Part shown: one piece after another, positions 50,309 to 58,306 of the stretch
How positions within the stretch are numbered: the first letter of the stretch is position 1
Layout: every line of letters begins with the position of its first letter
From: a virus
DNA length: 64,000 nt
Virus record (IMG/VR): IMGVR_UViG_3300021964_000030
Location: 1 to 64,000 of that record
Direction: 5' to 3' (one strand)
Notes under the pieces: model-generated
Told to the model about the DNA's origin: nothing
Databases searched by the model: none
The model's input: only the letters and a program-made list of their open reading frames with translations
Translations under genes and position numbers: made by a program

Positions 50309-51805
50309 ATGGACATTATTGAAGTTAAAAAGCGAAACGAAGCTTTTTTAGAAATTAAAACAGAACCAAGCGTAGAACAAGAGTTATCAGAACATTTTTG
50401 TTTTTATGTACCTGGTTATAAGTTTATGCCAGCATATAAAAATCGTATGTGGGATGGAAAAATACGATTATACGATATGAGAAAGAAAACTTTATATACT
50501 GGACTATATAAGTATCTTACACAATTCGCAAATGAAAGGCAATACGATATTGTCTGTAAAGAAGATGCCTTCTATGGCACTCCTGACGAGGTGCTAAATC
50601 ATGACATTGACACCTTTTTGGCCAATTTGACGGCTAGCGTGAATGGAGAGGATATATCCCCCAGGGATTACCAAATAGATGCCTTCTCGCTCTTGTTAAA
50701 AGAAACTAAAAGCCTTTTATTATCACCAACTGCTTCTGGGAAGTCATTAATCATTTATATGGCACTGAGATATTACCTTGAAATGTACGAGGATAATGTG
50801 TTAATAATTGTCCCTACTACATCATTGGTAGAACAGATGTATTCTGATTTTGCTGACTACTCAAGTAAGGACACTTGGGATTGTGATAAAAATTGTCATA
50901 GAATATATGCAGGTAGAGACAAATATAACTATAACGAAAGAGTTACTATTACTACATGGCAATCAATCTATAAATTAGGGCCTCAATGGTTCCAAAAATT
51001 TGGCATGGTTATAGGTGATGAAGCACATAATTTTAAAGCTAAGTCACTTACGGCAATATTAGAAAAATGTACTGAAGCAAAATATAGGATTGGAACTACT
51101 GGTACATTAGATGGAACACAAACTCATCAGTTAGTATTAGAAGGATTATTTGGTCCTGTCCACCAAGTTACGACGACGAAAAAATTAATGGACAATAAAG
51201 ATTTAGCCAAATTAGATATTAAAATATTGTTAATGAAATACGAAGATGCTATATGTAAAGAAATGGCTAAAAGAAAATACCAGGAAGAAGTAGATTATAT
51301 TGTCAAATATATACCTAGGAATAATTTTATTTCTAATCTAGCATTAGACCAAAATGGTAATACACTAATCTTATTTCAGTTTGTAGATAAACATGGTAAA
51401 CCATTGCATGATATGCTATCAGAAAAGATAAATAAAGATAGGAAACTTTTTTATGTATCAGGAGAAACAGATGTCGATACCAGAGAATCAATCCGTGAGA
51501 TTACCGAGACACAGACCAATGCCATTATTGTTGCTTCCATGGGTACCTTTTCTACTGGTATTAATATTCGTAATCTTCATAATATTATCTTTGCCAGCCC
51601 TACTAAAAGCCAAATTAGAGTCCTTCAGTCAATAGGACGAGGATTAAGAAAAAGTAATGATGGAAGAAATACTGTAGTTTATGATTTAGCTGATGATATG
51701 CACTGGAAATCAAAGAAGAATTATACATTAAATCATGCAGCCGAAAGAATTAAAATATACAGTAAAGAAAAATTTAATTACGAGATACACGAAGTAAAGA
51801 TATAA
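50309..51805 (+). CDS. uvsW: DNA helicase UvsW
   Basis: SF2 helicase for branch migration and for unwinding R-loops. 498 residues (T4 UvsW is 503). An N-terminal DNA-binding region (Phe-Met-Pro-Ala-Tyr-Lys-Asn-Arg-Met-Trp-Asp-Gly-Lys-Ile-Arg-Leu-Tyr) precedes Walker A Ser-Pro-Thr-Ala-Ser-Gly-Lys-Ser near residues 137-144, Gly-Asp-Glu-Ala-His-Asn-Phe near 235-241 and the motif VI Gln-Ser-Ile-Gly-Arg-Gly-Leu-Arg near 443-450. No clear Shine-Dalgarno; probably coupled to uvsY. Confidence 0.95.
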   Translation: MDIIEVKKRNEAFLEIKTEPSVEQELSEHFCFYVPGYKFMPAYKNRMWDGKIRLYDMRKKTLYTGLYKYLTQFANERQYDIVCKEDAFYGTPDEVLNHDIDTFLANLTASVNGEDISPRDYQIDAFSLLLKETKSLLLSPTASGKSLIIYMALRYYLEMYEDNVLIIVPTTSLVEQMYSDFADYSSKDTWDCDKNCHRIYAGRDKYNYNERVTITTWQSIYKLGPQWFQKFGMVIGDEAHNFKAKSLTAILEKCTEAKYRIGTTGTLDGTQTHQLVLEGLFGPVHQVTTTKKLMDNKDLAKLDIKILLMKYEDAICKEMAKRKYQEEVDYIVKYIPRNNFISNLALDQNGNTLILFQFVDKHGKPLHDMLSEKINKDRKLFYVSGETDVDTRESIREITETQTNAIIVASMGTFSTGINIRNLHNIIFASPTKSQIRVLQSIGRGLRKSNDGRNTVVYDLADDMHWKSKKNYTLNHAAERIKIYSKEKFNYEIHEVKI

Positions 51806-51808
51806 ATA
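51801..51808 (+). promoter_or_regulatory. Late promoter octamer, ATG at predicted +1
   Basis: TATAAATA at the end of uvsW, exactly 5 nt before the ATG at 51814; the following GATAT is the same 5-nt spacer as at 49319-49323. No Shine-Dalgarno is visible. Confidence 0.58.
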
Positions 51809-51813
51809 GATAT

Positions 51814-52227
51814 ATGGAAAATAAAATGGATATTAGACATATTAAGATGATTAACGGAGATGAAATTATCGCACTTGTTAGTCGAAATAATGATGACAAT
51901 ATGTTAGTAGAGAGACCATGTGCTGTTATTAAAAACATGATTGGTACCTATAATCTAAGTCCATACTTTCCATTTTCATCAAGTACACTATTTAAATTTT
52001 TAAAGAATAGAGTCTTATGTAGCGTTAAAGTTGATGATTCTTTAAAGCAAAAGTATTTAGGTTATGTACTTCAGATGAGAGCTCCCACCGGTGAACTGTT
52101 GGCTGGTGAAAGTGAGATGTTACAACAGTATCAAGATGTTTTGAAAGAGTATGCGACTCAGGTGGCTGAAGAAGAGGACTATTATTATGAAGAAGATGAA
52201 CTACCTTCAAAGAAGATACTGCATTGA
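51814..52227 (+). CDS. Unidentified Lsm-like small protein
   Basis: A 137-residue protein. The start Ile-Lys-Met-Ile-Asn-Gly-Asp-Glu-Ile-Ile-Ala-Leu-Val, followed by Val-Glu-Arg-Pro-Cys-Ala-Val-Ile, resembles Sm/Lsm-like small beta-barrel proteins found in marine T4-like phages. The C-terminal tail is acidic with a run of Tyr and Glu and ends Lys-Lys-Ile-Leu-His. A possible RNA-binding role is inference only. A second ATG at 51826 is an alternative start. The late octamer overlapping the end of uvsW suggests late expression although it sits among recombination genes. Confidence 0.6.
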   Translation: MENKMDIRHIKMINGDEIIALVSRNNDDNMLVERPCAVIKNMIGTYNLSPYFPFSSSTLFKFLKNRVLCSVKVDDSLKQKYLGYVLQMRAPTGELLAGESEMLQQYQDVLKEYATQVAEEEDYYYEEDELPSKKILH

Positions 52228-52263
52228 CATAGCTATATCTTCCCCGCCCCAGTATACAATACT

Positions 52264-52292
52264 ATTATATACTATAAACAACGTTTTGTACA
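52264..52292 (-). promoter_or_regulatory. Reverse-strand TGTACA-type promoter
   Basis: On the minus strand TGTACA (52287-52292) is followed by 17 nt and TATAAT (52264-52269). Its upstream flank on that strand, TGCAGAAAACAC, matches the TGCAAAAAAACAC that precedes the copies at 56.0 and 58.2 kb. It would transcribe leftwards, antisense to the Lsm-like gene and uvsW. Unlike the six plus copies it lacks TGG before the -10 box. Confidence 0.5.
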
Positions 52293-52335
52293 GTGTTTTC
52301 TGCAAAATAATGCAAATAAAAACCAAGATTAATCC

Positions 52336-52364
52336 TGTACAAAACCCTTAAGTTATGGTATAAT
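52336..52364 (+). promoter_or_regulatory. TGTACA-type promoter for gp55
   Basis: TGTACA at 52336-52341, 17-nt spacer ending TGG, TATAAT at 52359-52364. The sigma gene ATG is at 52391 with GGAGG before it. Confidence 0.82.
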
Positions 52365-52390
52365 ATACAAATTATGGAGGAAACCCAACT

Positions 52391-52960
52391 ATGGCTTTAA
52401 AACCAAAAGAAAAACCACACTATGTAAATAACAGAGAATTCTCTCAAGCAGTAATGGATTATGTTACTGATAAGAATTTAGCAGAAAGTAAAGGAAAAGA
52501 TATTCCGAAAGTTACTGACTATATTGCTAAATGCTTTATTAAAATTGCAGAAGGATTATCCCATAGACCGAACTTCGTGAGGTATACTTATCGTGAAGAA
52601 ATGGTTATGGATGCAGTAGAAAATTGTTTAAGAGCAATAGGAAACTATAATCTTGAAACAGCTACAAGAACAGGTAAACCAAATGCATTCTCATACTTTA
52701 CTCAAATTTGTTACTTTGCTTTTATCAGAAGAATCACTAAAGAGAAGAAGCAACAAGATATTAAATTTAGATTTATCGAAAGAATGGGAATTGAAGAATT
52801 TGTTCAAGCCGGAATGGATGGCGAAATGGCAGCTGAAACTATGGCGTATGTTGATACTCTAAAAACTAGAATTGCAAGAGTTAAAACAAACGATGAGAAA
52901 GTTAAGAAATTTGCTAAAAAAGAAAAGGCTCAACAAAAGCTTGAGCTATTCATGAAATAA
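52391..52960 (+). CDS. gp55: Late-transcription sigma factor gp55
   Basis: Sigma-like subunit that directs RNA polymerase to TATAAATA late promoters. 189 residues (T4 gp55 is 185). Shared landmarks with T4 are Tyr-Val-Asn-Asn-Arg-Glu (T4 Tyr-Val-Asn-Asn-Lys-Glu), Ile-Ala-Glu-Gly-Leu-Ser-x-Arg-x-Asn-Phe, Tyr-Arg-Glu-Glu-Met-Val-Met-Asp-Ala, Ala-Phe-Ser-Tyr-Phe-Thr-Gln-Ile-Cys-Tyr-Phe-Ala-Phe-Ile-Arg-Arg-Ile and Lys-Glu-Lys. The matching octamers seen across the window fit its function. It is transcribed from its own TGTACA-type promoter, and its stop overlaps gp47 (TAATG). Confidence 0.93.
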   Translation: MALKPKEKPHYVNNREFSQAVMDYVTDKNLAESKGKDIPKVTDYIAKCFIKIAEGLSHRPNFVRYTYREEMVMDAVENCLRAIGNYNLETATRTGKPNAFSYFTQICYFAFIRRITKEKKQQDIKFRFIERMGIEEFVQAGMDGEMAAETMAYVDTLKTRIARVKTNDEKVKKFAKKEKAQQKLELFMK

Positions 52961-54021
52961 TGAAAGTAGCTATATTAAACGACACCCATTGTGGTGTAAG
53001 AAATTCAAGTGACATTTTTCTTAGATACCAAGAAAGATTTTATGAAGAAGTATTCTTCCCATATCTAAAAGAACATAACATCAAGAATATTTTGCATTTA
53101 GGTGATTATTATGAACACAGAAAATTCGTCAATTTTAAAGCTCTTAATCAAAATCGCAAACATTTTCTTGAGCCTATGCGGGATGCTGGTATTACTATGG
53201 ATATCATTCCTGGCAATCACGATGTGTATTTTAAAAATACTAATGAGTTGTGCTCACTCAAAGAGTTGCTCGGATATTTTACTTCAAATGTCAACATTAT
53301 TATGAAACCAAAAGTCTTGGATTATGCAGGCTGTAAAGTTGCTGTAATTCCATGGATTAATAATAGTAATTACCAAGAATATACTAAATGGGCTATGAAT
53401 TGTAAAGCATCTATTCTTGGTGCACATTTAGAGCTAAAAGGATTTGATTTATTACCTGGAGTACCCAATCCACATGGAATGAGTGCTGATGTATTTGAGA
53501 GATTTGAAATGGTTCTATCTGGCCATTTTCATACTAAATCATCAAGAGACAATGTCACATATCTTGGTTCTCAAATGGAATTTACTTGGGCTGATGTAGA
53601 TGACCCAAAATACTTCCATGTATTAGATACAGAAACAAGAGAAATTGAAGCTGTAAGAAATCCAATCACGATGTTCAAAAAGGTAATTTATGATGACACA
53701 AAAGTAAATTATGATGAAATAGATATGAGTCAGTTTGAAAAGAAATTTATTAAGCTGATTGTTATTAATAAAAACGACTTGTACATGTTCGATAAATTTG
53801 TCGACAAATTACAAAGTATTGAAACATACGAATTAAAGATTGCAGAATCATTTGAAGAGTATCTAGGTGATAGCGTAGAAGACGACAAAGTTTCACTAGA
53901 AGATACTACTGAATTGCTTGATTCATATGTCGATGCTGTAGATACAGATTTAGATAAAGACCATTTAAAAGTTGAATTGAGAAAGCTTTATACTGAAGCA
54001 CAAAACTTGGAAGTATTATGA
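52960..54021 (+). CDS. gp47: Recombination nuclease subunit gp47
   Basis: SbcD/Mre11-like phosphoesterase, 353 residues (T4 gp47 is 339). Metal-binding motifs are complete: Asn-Asp-Thr-His-Cys-Gly at 7-12, Leu-Gly-Asp-Tyr-Tyr-Glu at 47-52, Pro-Gly-Asn-His-Asp at 83-87 and Ser-Gly-His-Phe-His at 187-191. Works with gp46 to process double-strand ends for recombination-dependent replication. ATGA overlap with gp46. Confidence 0.95.
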   Translation: MKVAILNDTHCGVRNSSDIFLRYQERFYEEVFFPYLKEHNIKNILHLGDYYEHRKFVNFKALNQNRKHFLEPMRDAGITMDIIPGNHDVYFKNTNELCSLKELLGYFTSNVNIIMKPKVLDYAGCKVAVIPWINNSNYQEYTKWAMNCKASILGAHLELKGFDLLPGVPNPHGMSADVFERFEMVLSGHFHTKSSRDNVTYLGSQMEFTWADVDDPKYFHVLDTETREIEAVRNPITMFKKVIYDDTKVNYDEIDMSQFEKKFIKLIVINKNDLYMFDKFVDKLQSIETYELKIAESFEEYLGDSVEDDKVSLEDTTELLDSYVDAVDTDLDKDHLKVELRKLYTEAQNLEVL

Positions 54022-55733
54022 TACATTTTAAATCTGTTTCCTGGAAGAATTTTCTTTCAACAGGAAACGACCCTATTACTATATCATTAAATAAATCACC
54101 GACAACTCTTATTGTAGGTCAAAATGGTGCAGGTAAATCTACATTGCTAGATGCACTATCATTTGGATTATTTGGTAAACCACACAGAGATATCAATAAA
54201 AAACAATTGATGAACTCTATTAATCGAAAAGGTACAGTTGTCGAAGTCGAATTTGTTATTGGTGATTCTGATTTTAAAATTGTAAGAGGAATCAAACCAA
54301 CTAAATTTGAGATTTGGCAAAATGGTAATATGATTAACCAAGCATCTAATGTAAGAGATTACCAGAAGTTTTTAGAAACAAATATTCTAAAACTTAACCA
54401 TAAATCATTTCACCAAGTAGTTGTATTAGGAAGTAGTTCATTCATTCCATTTATGCAATTACCTGCTTGGTCACGAAGAGCTGTAATCGAAGATTTATTA
54501 GATATCGGCATTTTTTCTAAAATGAATCAGTTATTAAAGGAAAGAAACTCAAAGATTCGTGAAGAATTAGTCGACATTAATCATAACATTGAGTTATTTA
54601 AAACAAAAATTGATGCACAATCAAAATATATTAAAGATTTAGAAAATCTAAACGAAGAACAAGTTGATATAAAACGTGATGCAATTAATGTCTATAAAGA
54701 AGAAATAGCAGAAATATTTGAAGAATCTAAAACTCTAGGTAAAAACCTACAGACAATGATTCAAGGTGAAGAAAAGAACTATAAGTATTTTGGCGATAAA
54801 ATGTCAGATATGAAAGCTTATAATAAAGACTTTAATAATAAAATCAAAACATTAGTTGAAGAAGCTAGATTCTTTGAGGATAACGATATTTGTCCTACAT
54901 GTGAGCAGGACATAGACGCAACTATTAAAGTAAAAAAATTAGATGTACTTAAGGAAAAGGCAAAGGATGTTCAAGAACATAAAAATTCTTTAGAAAAAGA
55001 AGTAAATACTTTAGAAAAAGAAGGTCAAGAGATTATGAACAACCTTAATCAGCTAAGACAAAAGCAACAAAGGATAAATTCTAACAATGACAAAGTCGCG
55101 CTCTTACAAAAAGAAATTGGTAAAACCCAAAAGGAAATCGATACGCTCCTTAAAACGTCAGGCGACACAAAGACGGCAAAGAAGGAGTTATCTACTCTCA
55201 GAAAGAAAAAGGAATCTACAACCGAAAAGAAACTAGAGTATGTTGAGGAAAGAACCTATAACGAAGCTATTGGTGAGATGTTAAAAGATACAGGTATTAA
55301 AACTAAAGTTATCAAACAATATCTGCCAGTAATGAATAGGTTAATTAATCAATATTTACAAGTATTGGATTTCTTCGTAGCATTCCATCTCGATGAAAAT
55401 TTTGACGAAACAATTAGGTCACGACACAGAGATACATTTAATTATGCATCATTTTCTGAAGGAGAGAAACAAAGAATCGATTTAGCACTACTCTTTACTT
55501 GGAGACAAATTGCTAAAATGAAAAATAGTGCATCAACTAACTTATTAGTTTTGGACGAAACATTTGATTCAAGTTTAGATATGGATGGAATCGATAATCT
55601 AACCAAAATCCTGGATACGCTAGAAGATGGTTCTAATGTATTCATCATCTCTCATAAAGGAGATGTTCTAGAGAATAAATTTAGGTCTAAGATTGAATTC
55701 TTTAAAGACAGAAATTTCTCTAAAATAAGATAA
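54018..55733 (+). CDS. gp46: Recombination nuclease subunit gp46
   Basis: SbcC/Rad50-like ATPase, 571 residues (T4 gp46 is 560). Walker A Gly-Gln-Asn-Gly-Ala-Gly-Lys-Ser-Thr at 34-42; central coiled coils with a zinc hook Cys-Pro-Thr-Cys near residues 294-297; ABC signature Phe-Ser-Glu-Gly-Glu-Lys-Gln-Arg near 478-485 and Walker B Leu-Val-Leu-Asp-Glu-Thr-Phe-Asp near 512-519. It forms the complex with gp47. Last gene of the gp55-gp47-gp46 unit. Confidence 0.95.
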   Translation: MIHFKSVSWKNFLSTGNDPITISLNKSPTTLIVGQNGAGKSTLLDALSFGLFGKPHRDINKKQLMNSINRKGTVVEVEFVIGDSDFKIVRGIKPTKFEIWQNGNMINQASNVRDYQKFLETNILKLNHKSFHQVVVLGSSSFIPFMQLPAWSRRAVIEDLLDIGIFSKMNQLLKERNSKIREELVDINHNIELFKTKIDAQSKYIKDLENLNEEQVDIKRDAINVYKEEIAEIFEESKTLGKNLQTMIQGEEKNYKYFGDKMSDMKAYNKDFNNKIKTLVEEARFFEDNDICPTCEQDIDATIKVKKLDVLKEKAKDVQEHKNSLEKEVNTLEKEGQEIMNNLNQLRQKQQRINSNNDKVALLQKEIGKTQKEIDTLLKTSGDTKTAKKELSTLRKKKESTTEKKLEYVEERTYNEAIGEMLKDTGIKTKVIKQYLPVMNRLINQYLQVLDFFVAFHLDENFDETIRSRHRDTFNYASFSEGEKQRIDLALLFTWRQIAKMKNSASTNLLVLDETFDSSLDMDGIDNLTKILDTLEDGSNVFIISHKGDVLENKFRSKIEFFKDRNFSKIR

Positions 55734-55741
55734 TTTTTTTC

Positions 55742-55770
55742 TGTACAAACATACTTTACTATGGTATAAT
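55742..55770 (+). promoter_or_regulatory. TGTACA-type promoter for the tRNA pair
   Basis: TGTACA at 55742-55747, 17-nt spacer ending TGG, TATAAT at 55765-55770, followed 17 nt later by tRNA-Arg. A poly-T tract directly precedes the -35 box and may also end the gp46 transcript. Confidence 0.82.
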
Positions 55771-55787
55771 GGTACAGAATTAATTAT

Positions 55788-55864
55788 CTGCCCTTAGCTC
55801 AGCTGGATAGAGCAACGGTCTTCTAAACCGTAGGTCGGAGGTTCGAATCCTCCAGGGCAGGCCA
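55788..55864 (+). tRNA. tRNA-Arg(UCU), CCA encoded
   Basis: Full cloverleaf of 77 nt. Acceptor CTGCCCT pairs with AGGGCAG; D-stem GCTC/GAGC; anticodon stem ACGGT/ACCGT with loop CTTCTAA, anticodon TCT; T-stem GGAGG/CCTCC with TTCGAAT. Discriminator G and genomically encoded CCA. Reads AGA, the Arg codon that dominates the phage genes here. Confidence 0.96.
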
Positions 55865-55880
55865 ATATTTAGCCTGAAAG

Positions 55881-55964
55881 GCCCACATGGTGGAATTGGT
55901 AGACACAAGGGACTTAAAATCCCTCGCTTATGGCGTCCCGGTTCAAGTCCGGGTGTGGGCACCA
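55881..55964 (+). tRNA. tRNA-Leu(UAA), CCA encoded
   Basis: A class II tRNA of 84 nt. Acceptor GCCCACA pairs with TGTGGGC; anticodon stem AGGGA/TCCCT with loop CTTAAAA, anticodon TAA; long variable arm around CGCTTATGGCG; T-stem CCCGG/CCGGG; discriminator A and encoded CCA. Reads TTA, the most used Leu codon in these genes. AGCCTG upstream and CAGGCT at its 3' end are complementary and may extend the stem of the precursor. Confidence 0.95.
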
Positions 55965-55999
55965 GGCTAAAAAAACATGCATTATTTGCAAAAAAACAC

Positions 56000-56028
56000 T
56001 GTACAAATGGCTCAAGCTATGGTACAAT
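56000..56028 (+). promoter_or_regulatory. TGTACA-type promoter for the CobT-like gene
   Basis: TGTACA at 56000-56005, 17-nt spacer ending TGG, TACAAT at 56023-56028. Upstream CATGCATTATTTGCAAAAAA is nearly repeated before the next promoter of this set, at 58.2 kb. Confidence 0.8.
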
Positions 56029-56058
56029 ATACATATATTCAAATAAAGGAGTGATTAT

Positions 56059-58212
56059 ATGAATACAACAATCGCAAAACTACTAGCAAAAGAAGACGTT
56101 ACCGTTCAAACCGGTGCATATTCTACTGCTTGGTTTGACATTAAAAACAGAACCCTAGGTCTTCCAGATTGGAAAGATATGGGTAAAGATGTCAAGGACC
56201 TTTTAATTGGTCACGAAGTTGGCCACGCATTATATACACCTTTCGAAGGATGGCACGATAGTCCAGAGAAATTGGAAGGATGCCCTAGGTCATATATTAA
56301 TGTAGTTGAAGATTGTAGAATTGAAAAGAAAATTAAAAGAGATTATCCTGGTCTTATCGGACCAATGTCAAGAGGCTATAAAAAACTAGTAGCTGACGAA
56401 TTTTTTGGTGATGTCGATGCTATCGATTGGGACCAAGTAAAACTCATTGATAAAATTAATCTAAAAGCTAAAATTGGTAATCTTCTTGATGTACCAATGT
56501 CAGATGTAGAATTATCGTTTTATAATAAATCTATGCAGACAGAAGAGTTTTCAGAAGTACTCGATGTCGTTAGAGAAATTCTAGCTTGGACTCAAGAAAA
56601 CCAACCAGAATTAATCCAACAACCAGAAGTTTCCGAAGACGATTCAGAGCAAGAAGAAAATCATGATTATGACCCATCACAAGGTGGACATGATGATTAT
56701 GAATCACAAGAGAATCAAGAAGAACAAAATAAAGATGGTGGTTCAGAAGCTGGTGATGAAGAAACAGAAGAAGAATCAGAAGACGAAACATCATTAAAAA
56801 GTGCTATCCCTCAGCATGATGAAGATATCTCAGTTACTGACAGCATTTTTAGAGCAATGGAAAAAACACTAGTTCCTGAATCTACTGAATATAATTATGG
56901 TAATGCTGTTTCTAAAGATACTATTAAAAAATGTGTTTTTAAATATGAAGAGCTTGCAAAACTAAGAATCCAAATGAAACAAAGAGAAAACAATTATGAT
57001 TACAATAATGAAATCTATAATAATAGCATTGGTCCTTTTTATAAAAAAGATTCAGAAGAAAAATTTAAAGCTTATATTAAAAGTGTTAAAAAGGCTATCG
57101 TTCCAGCTGTAAAAGAATTTGAGCAGAAAAAAGCTGCGCATCAGTGGATGCATGCAACTACAGCTAAAACTGGTAGAATTGATGTTAACAAATTGCATAG
57201 GTATAAAGTTTCAGAAGATATCTTTGCAAAAACTACTCAATTAGCAAATAGTAAAAATCATGGAATGTTTATGATTATCGATTACTCTGGGTCAATGTTT
57301 GAGTCTTTAAATAATGTATTAGACCAATTGATTCACAGCGTAATGTTCTGTAAAGCAGTTAATATTCCATTTGATGTATATGCATTTACGTCTGGTAATA
57401 ATGTCGACCAATCCTACAAAGATGGCGATATCTACATGGATAGTTTATCAATGCCTCAGTTAATCCACAGTGCTTTAACTAAATCAAAATTTGAAGAAGC
57501 TCTAAAGCATTTATTCTCAAGAATGAAGCAATGTAATGGTCCTTACGACAGATGGTCAAGAGCTGAATGTGAAGACTTTGGTTCAACACCTCTAAACCAA
57601 GCACTTATTGTTTCTCACGATTTAGTTAGAGATTTTAAAAGAAAATTTGGTATTGAAAAAGTTACCTTCCTTACAATTACTGATGGCGACACAAATCGTC
57701 TTAACATTATGGAAGACAGAACTCTTAATAAAATTAAACAACCACTTTTGTTCAACCCTAAAGTCAAGTTGGATATTCAAGGCAGAACCGTAGAATTATT
57801 CAATGGCACAGCTAAAGGTACTAGAGATTTACTACAAAATCTAAAGAAATCATACGGTGTTACAACTATGGGATTCTTTATTGCAGACCATAGAAACGAT
57901 TTCAATCATGCATTATCCAAAGCACACTCTAACGGCGAGGAAAATATGTGGTGGTCAGAAGAATTTGCTGAAGCTAAAAGAAGATATTTTGCACAACATA
58001 AAAAGAACAAATGTGTTCATTTTCAAGATGTCTTAGGATATGATAATTGGTATATTGTTAAAAACGAAAGCTTTCAAATCGATGCTGAAGCTGAAATTGA
58101 AGCTGATTCCGATATGTCAAAAGGCCAAGTTCTAAGAGCATTCAAGAAGTTTTCAAATAACAAGAAGAATAATAAGAACCTAATGACTAAATTTGGTCAG
58201 GCAGTGGCATAA
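56059..58212 (+). CDS. CobT-like protein: metalloprotease-like motif plus VWA domain
   Basis: A 717-residue protein. The N-terminal domain has His-Glu-Val-Gly-His at 52-56, a zinc-peptidase type HExxH, followed by Val-Val-Glu-Asp-Cys-Arg-Ile-Glu around 82-89 which could supply the third ligand. Residues 195-245 are a very acidic linker. The C-terminal part is a von Willebrand A domain with MIDAS-like Asp-Tyr-Ser-Gly-Ser near residue 408 and Thr-Asp-Gly-Asp-Thr near 556. This arrangement resembles CobT and other VWA partners of MoxR/CobS AAA ATPases, and such an ATPase follows directly. Probably a two-component chaperone or remodelling pair; cobalamin synthesis is unlikely as no other cob gene is present here. 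AAAGGAG before the ATG. Confidence 0.8.
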   Translation: MNTTIAKLLAKEDVTVQTGAYSTAWFDIKNRTLGLPDWKDMGKDVKDLLIGHEVGHALYTPFEGWHDSPEKLEGCPRSYINVVEDCRIEKKIKRDYPGLIGPMSRGYKKLVADEFFGDVDAIDWDQVKLIDKINLKAKIGNLLDVPMSDVELSFYNKSMQTEEFSEVLDVVREILAWTQENQPELIQQPEVSEDDSEQEENHDYDPSQGGHDDYESQENQEEQNKDGGSEAGDEETEEESEDETSLKSAIPQHDEDISVTDSIFRAMEKTLVPESTEYNYGNAVSKDTIKKCVFKYEELAKLRIQMKQRENNYDYNNEIYNNSIGPFYKKDSEEKFKAYIKSVKKAIVPAVKEFEQKKAAHQWMHATTAKTGRIDVNKLHRYKVSEDIFAKTTQLANSKNHGMFMIIDYSGSMFESLNNVLDQLIHSVMFCKAVNIPFDVYAFTSGNNVDQSYKDGDIYMDSLSMPQLIHSALTKSKFEEALKHLFSRMKQCNGPYDRWSRAECEDFGSTPLNQALIVSHDLVRDFKRKFGIEKVTFLTITDGDTNRLNIMEDRTLNKIKQPLLFNPKVKLDIQGRTVELFNGTAKGTRDLLQNLKKSYGVTTMGFFIADHRNDFNHALSKAHSNGEENMWWSEEFAEAKRRYFAQHKKNKCVHFQDVLGYDNWYIVKNESFQIDAEAEIEADSDMSKGQVLRAFKKFSNNKKNNKNLMTKFGQAVA

Positions 58213-58226
58213 AAACATGCATGTTT
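58213..58226 (+). repeat. 14-bp perfect palindrome upstream of the CobS-like promoter
   Basis: AAACATGCATGTTT, immediately after the CobT-like stop and 14 nt before the TGTACA promoter box. A related but broken version, AAACATGCATTATT, precedes the promoter at 56.0 kb. Candidate binding site; no function known. Confidence 0.6.
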
Positions 58227-58240
58227 CTGCAAAAAAACAC

Positions 58241-58269
58241 TGTACAAATGGCCTTAAACCTGGTACAAT
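58241..58269 (+). promoter_or_regulatory. TGTACA-type promoter for the CobS-like gene
   Basis: TGTACA at 58241-58246, 17-nt spacer ending TGG, TACAAT at 58264-58269. The stretch GCAAAAAAACACTGTACAAA is identical to that at 56.0 kb. Confidence 0.8.
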
Positions 58270-58306
58270 ACTATTATAAATTATTAAAAGGAGTGAAATT
58301 TATATT

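Noticed and set aside
55780-55962. A 60-codon minus-strand frame across the tRNA genes
   Set aside because: It lies entirely over two clear tRNA genes; its product is the familiar false protein read from antisense tRNA sequence.
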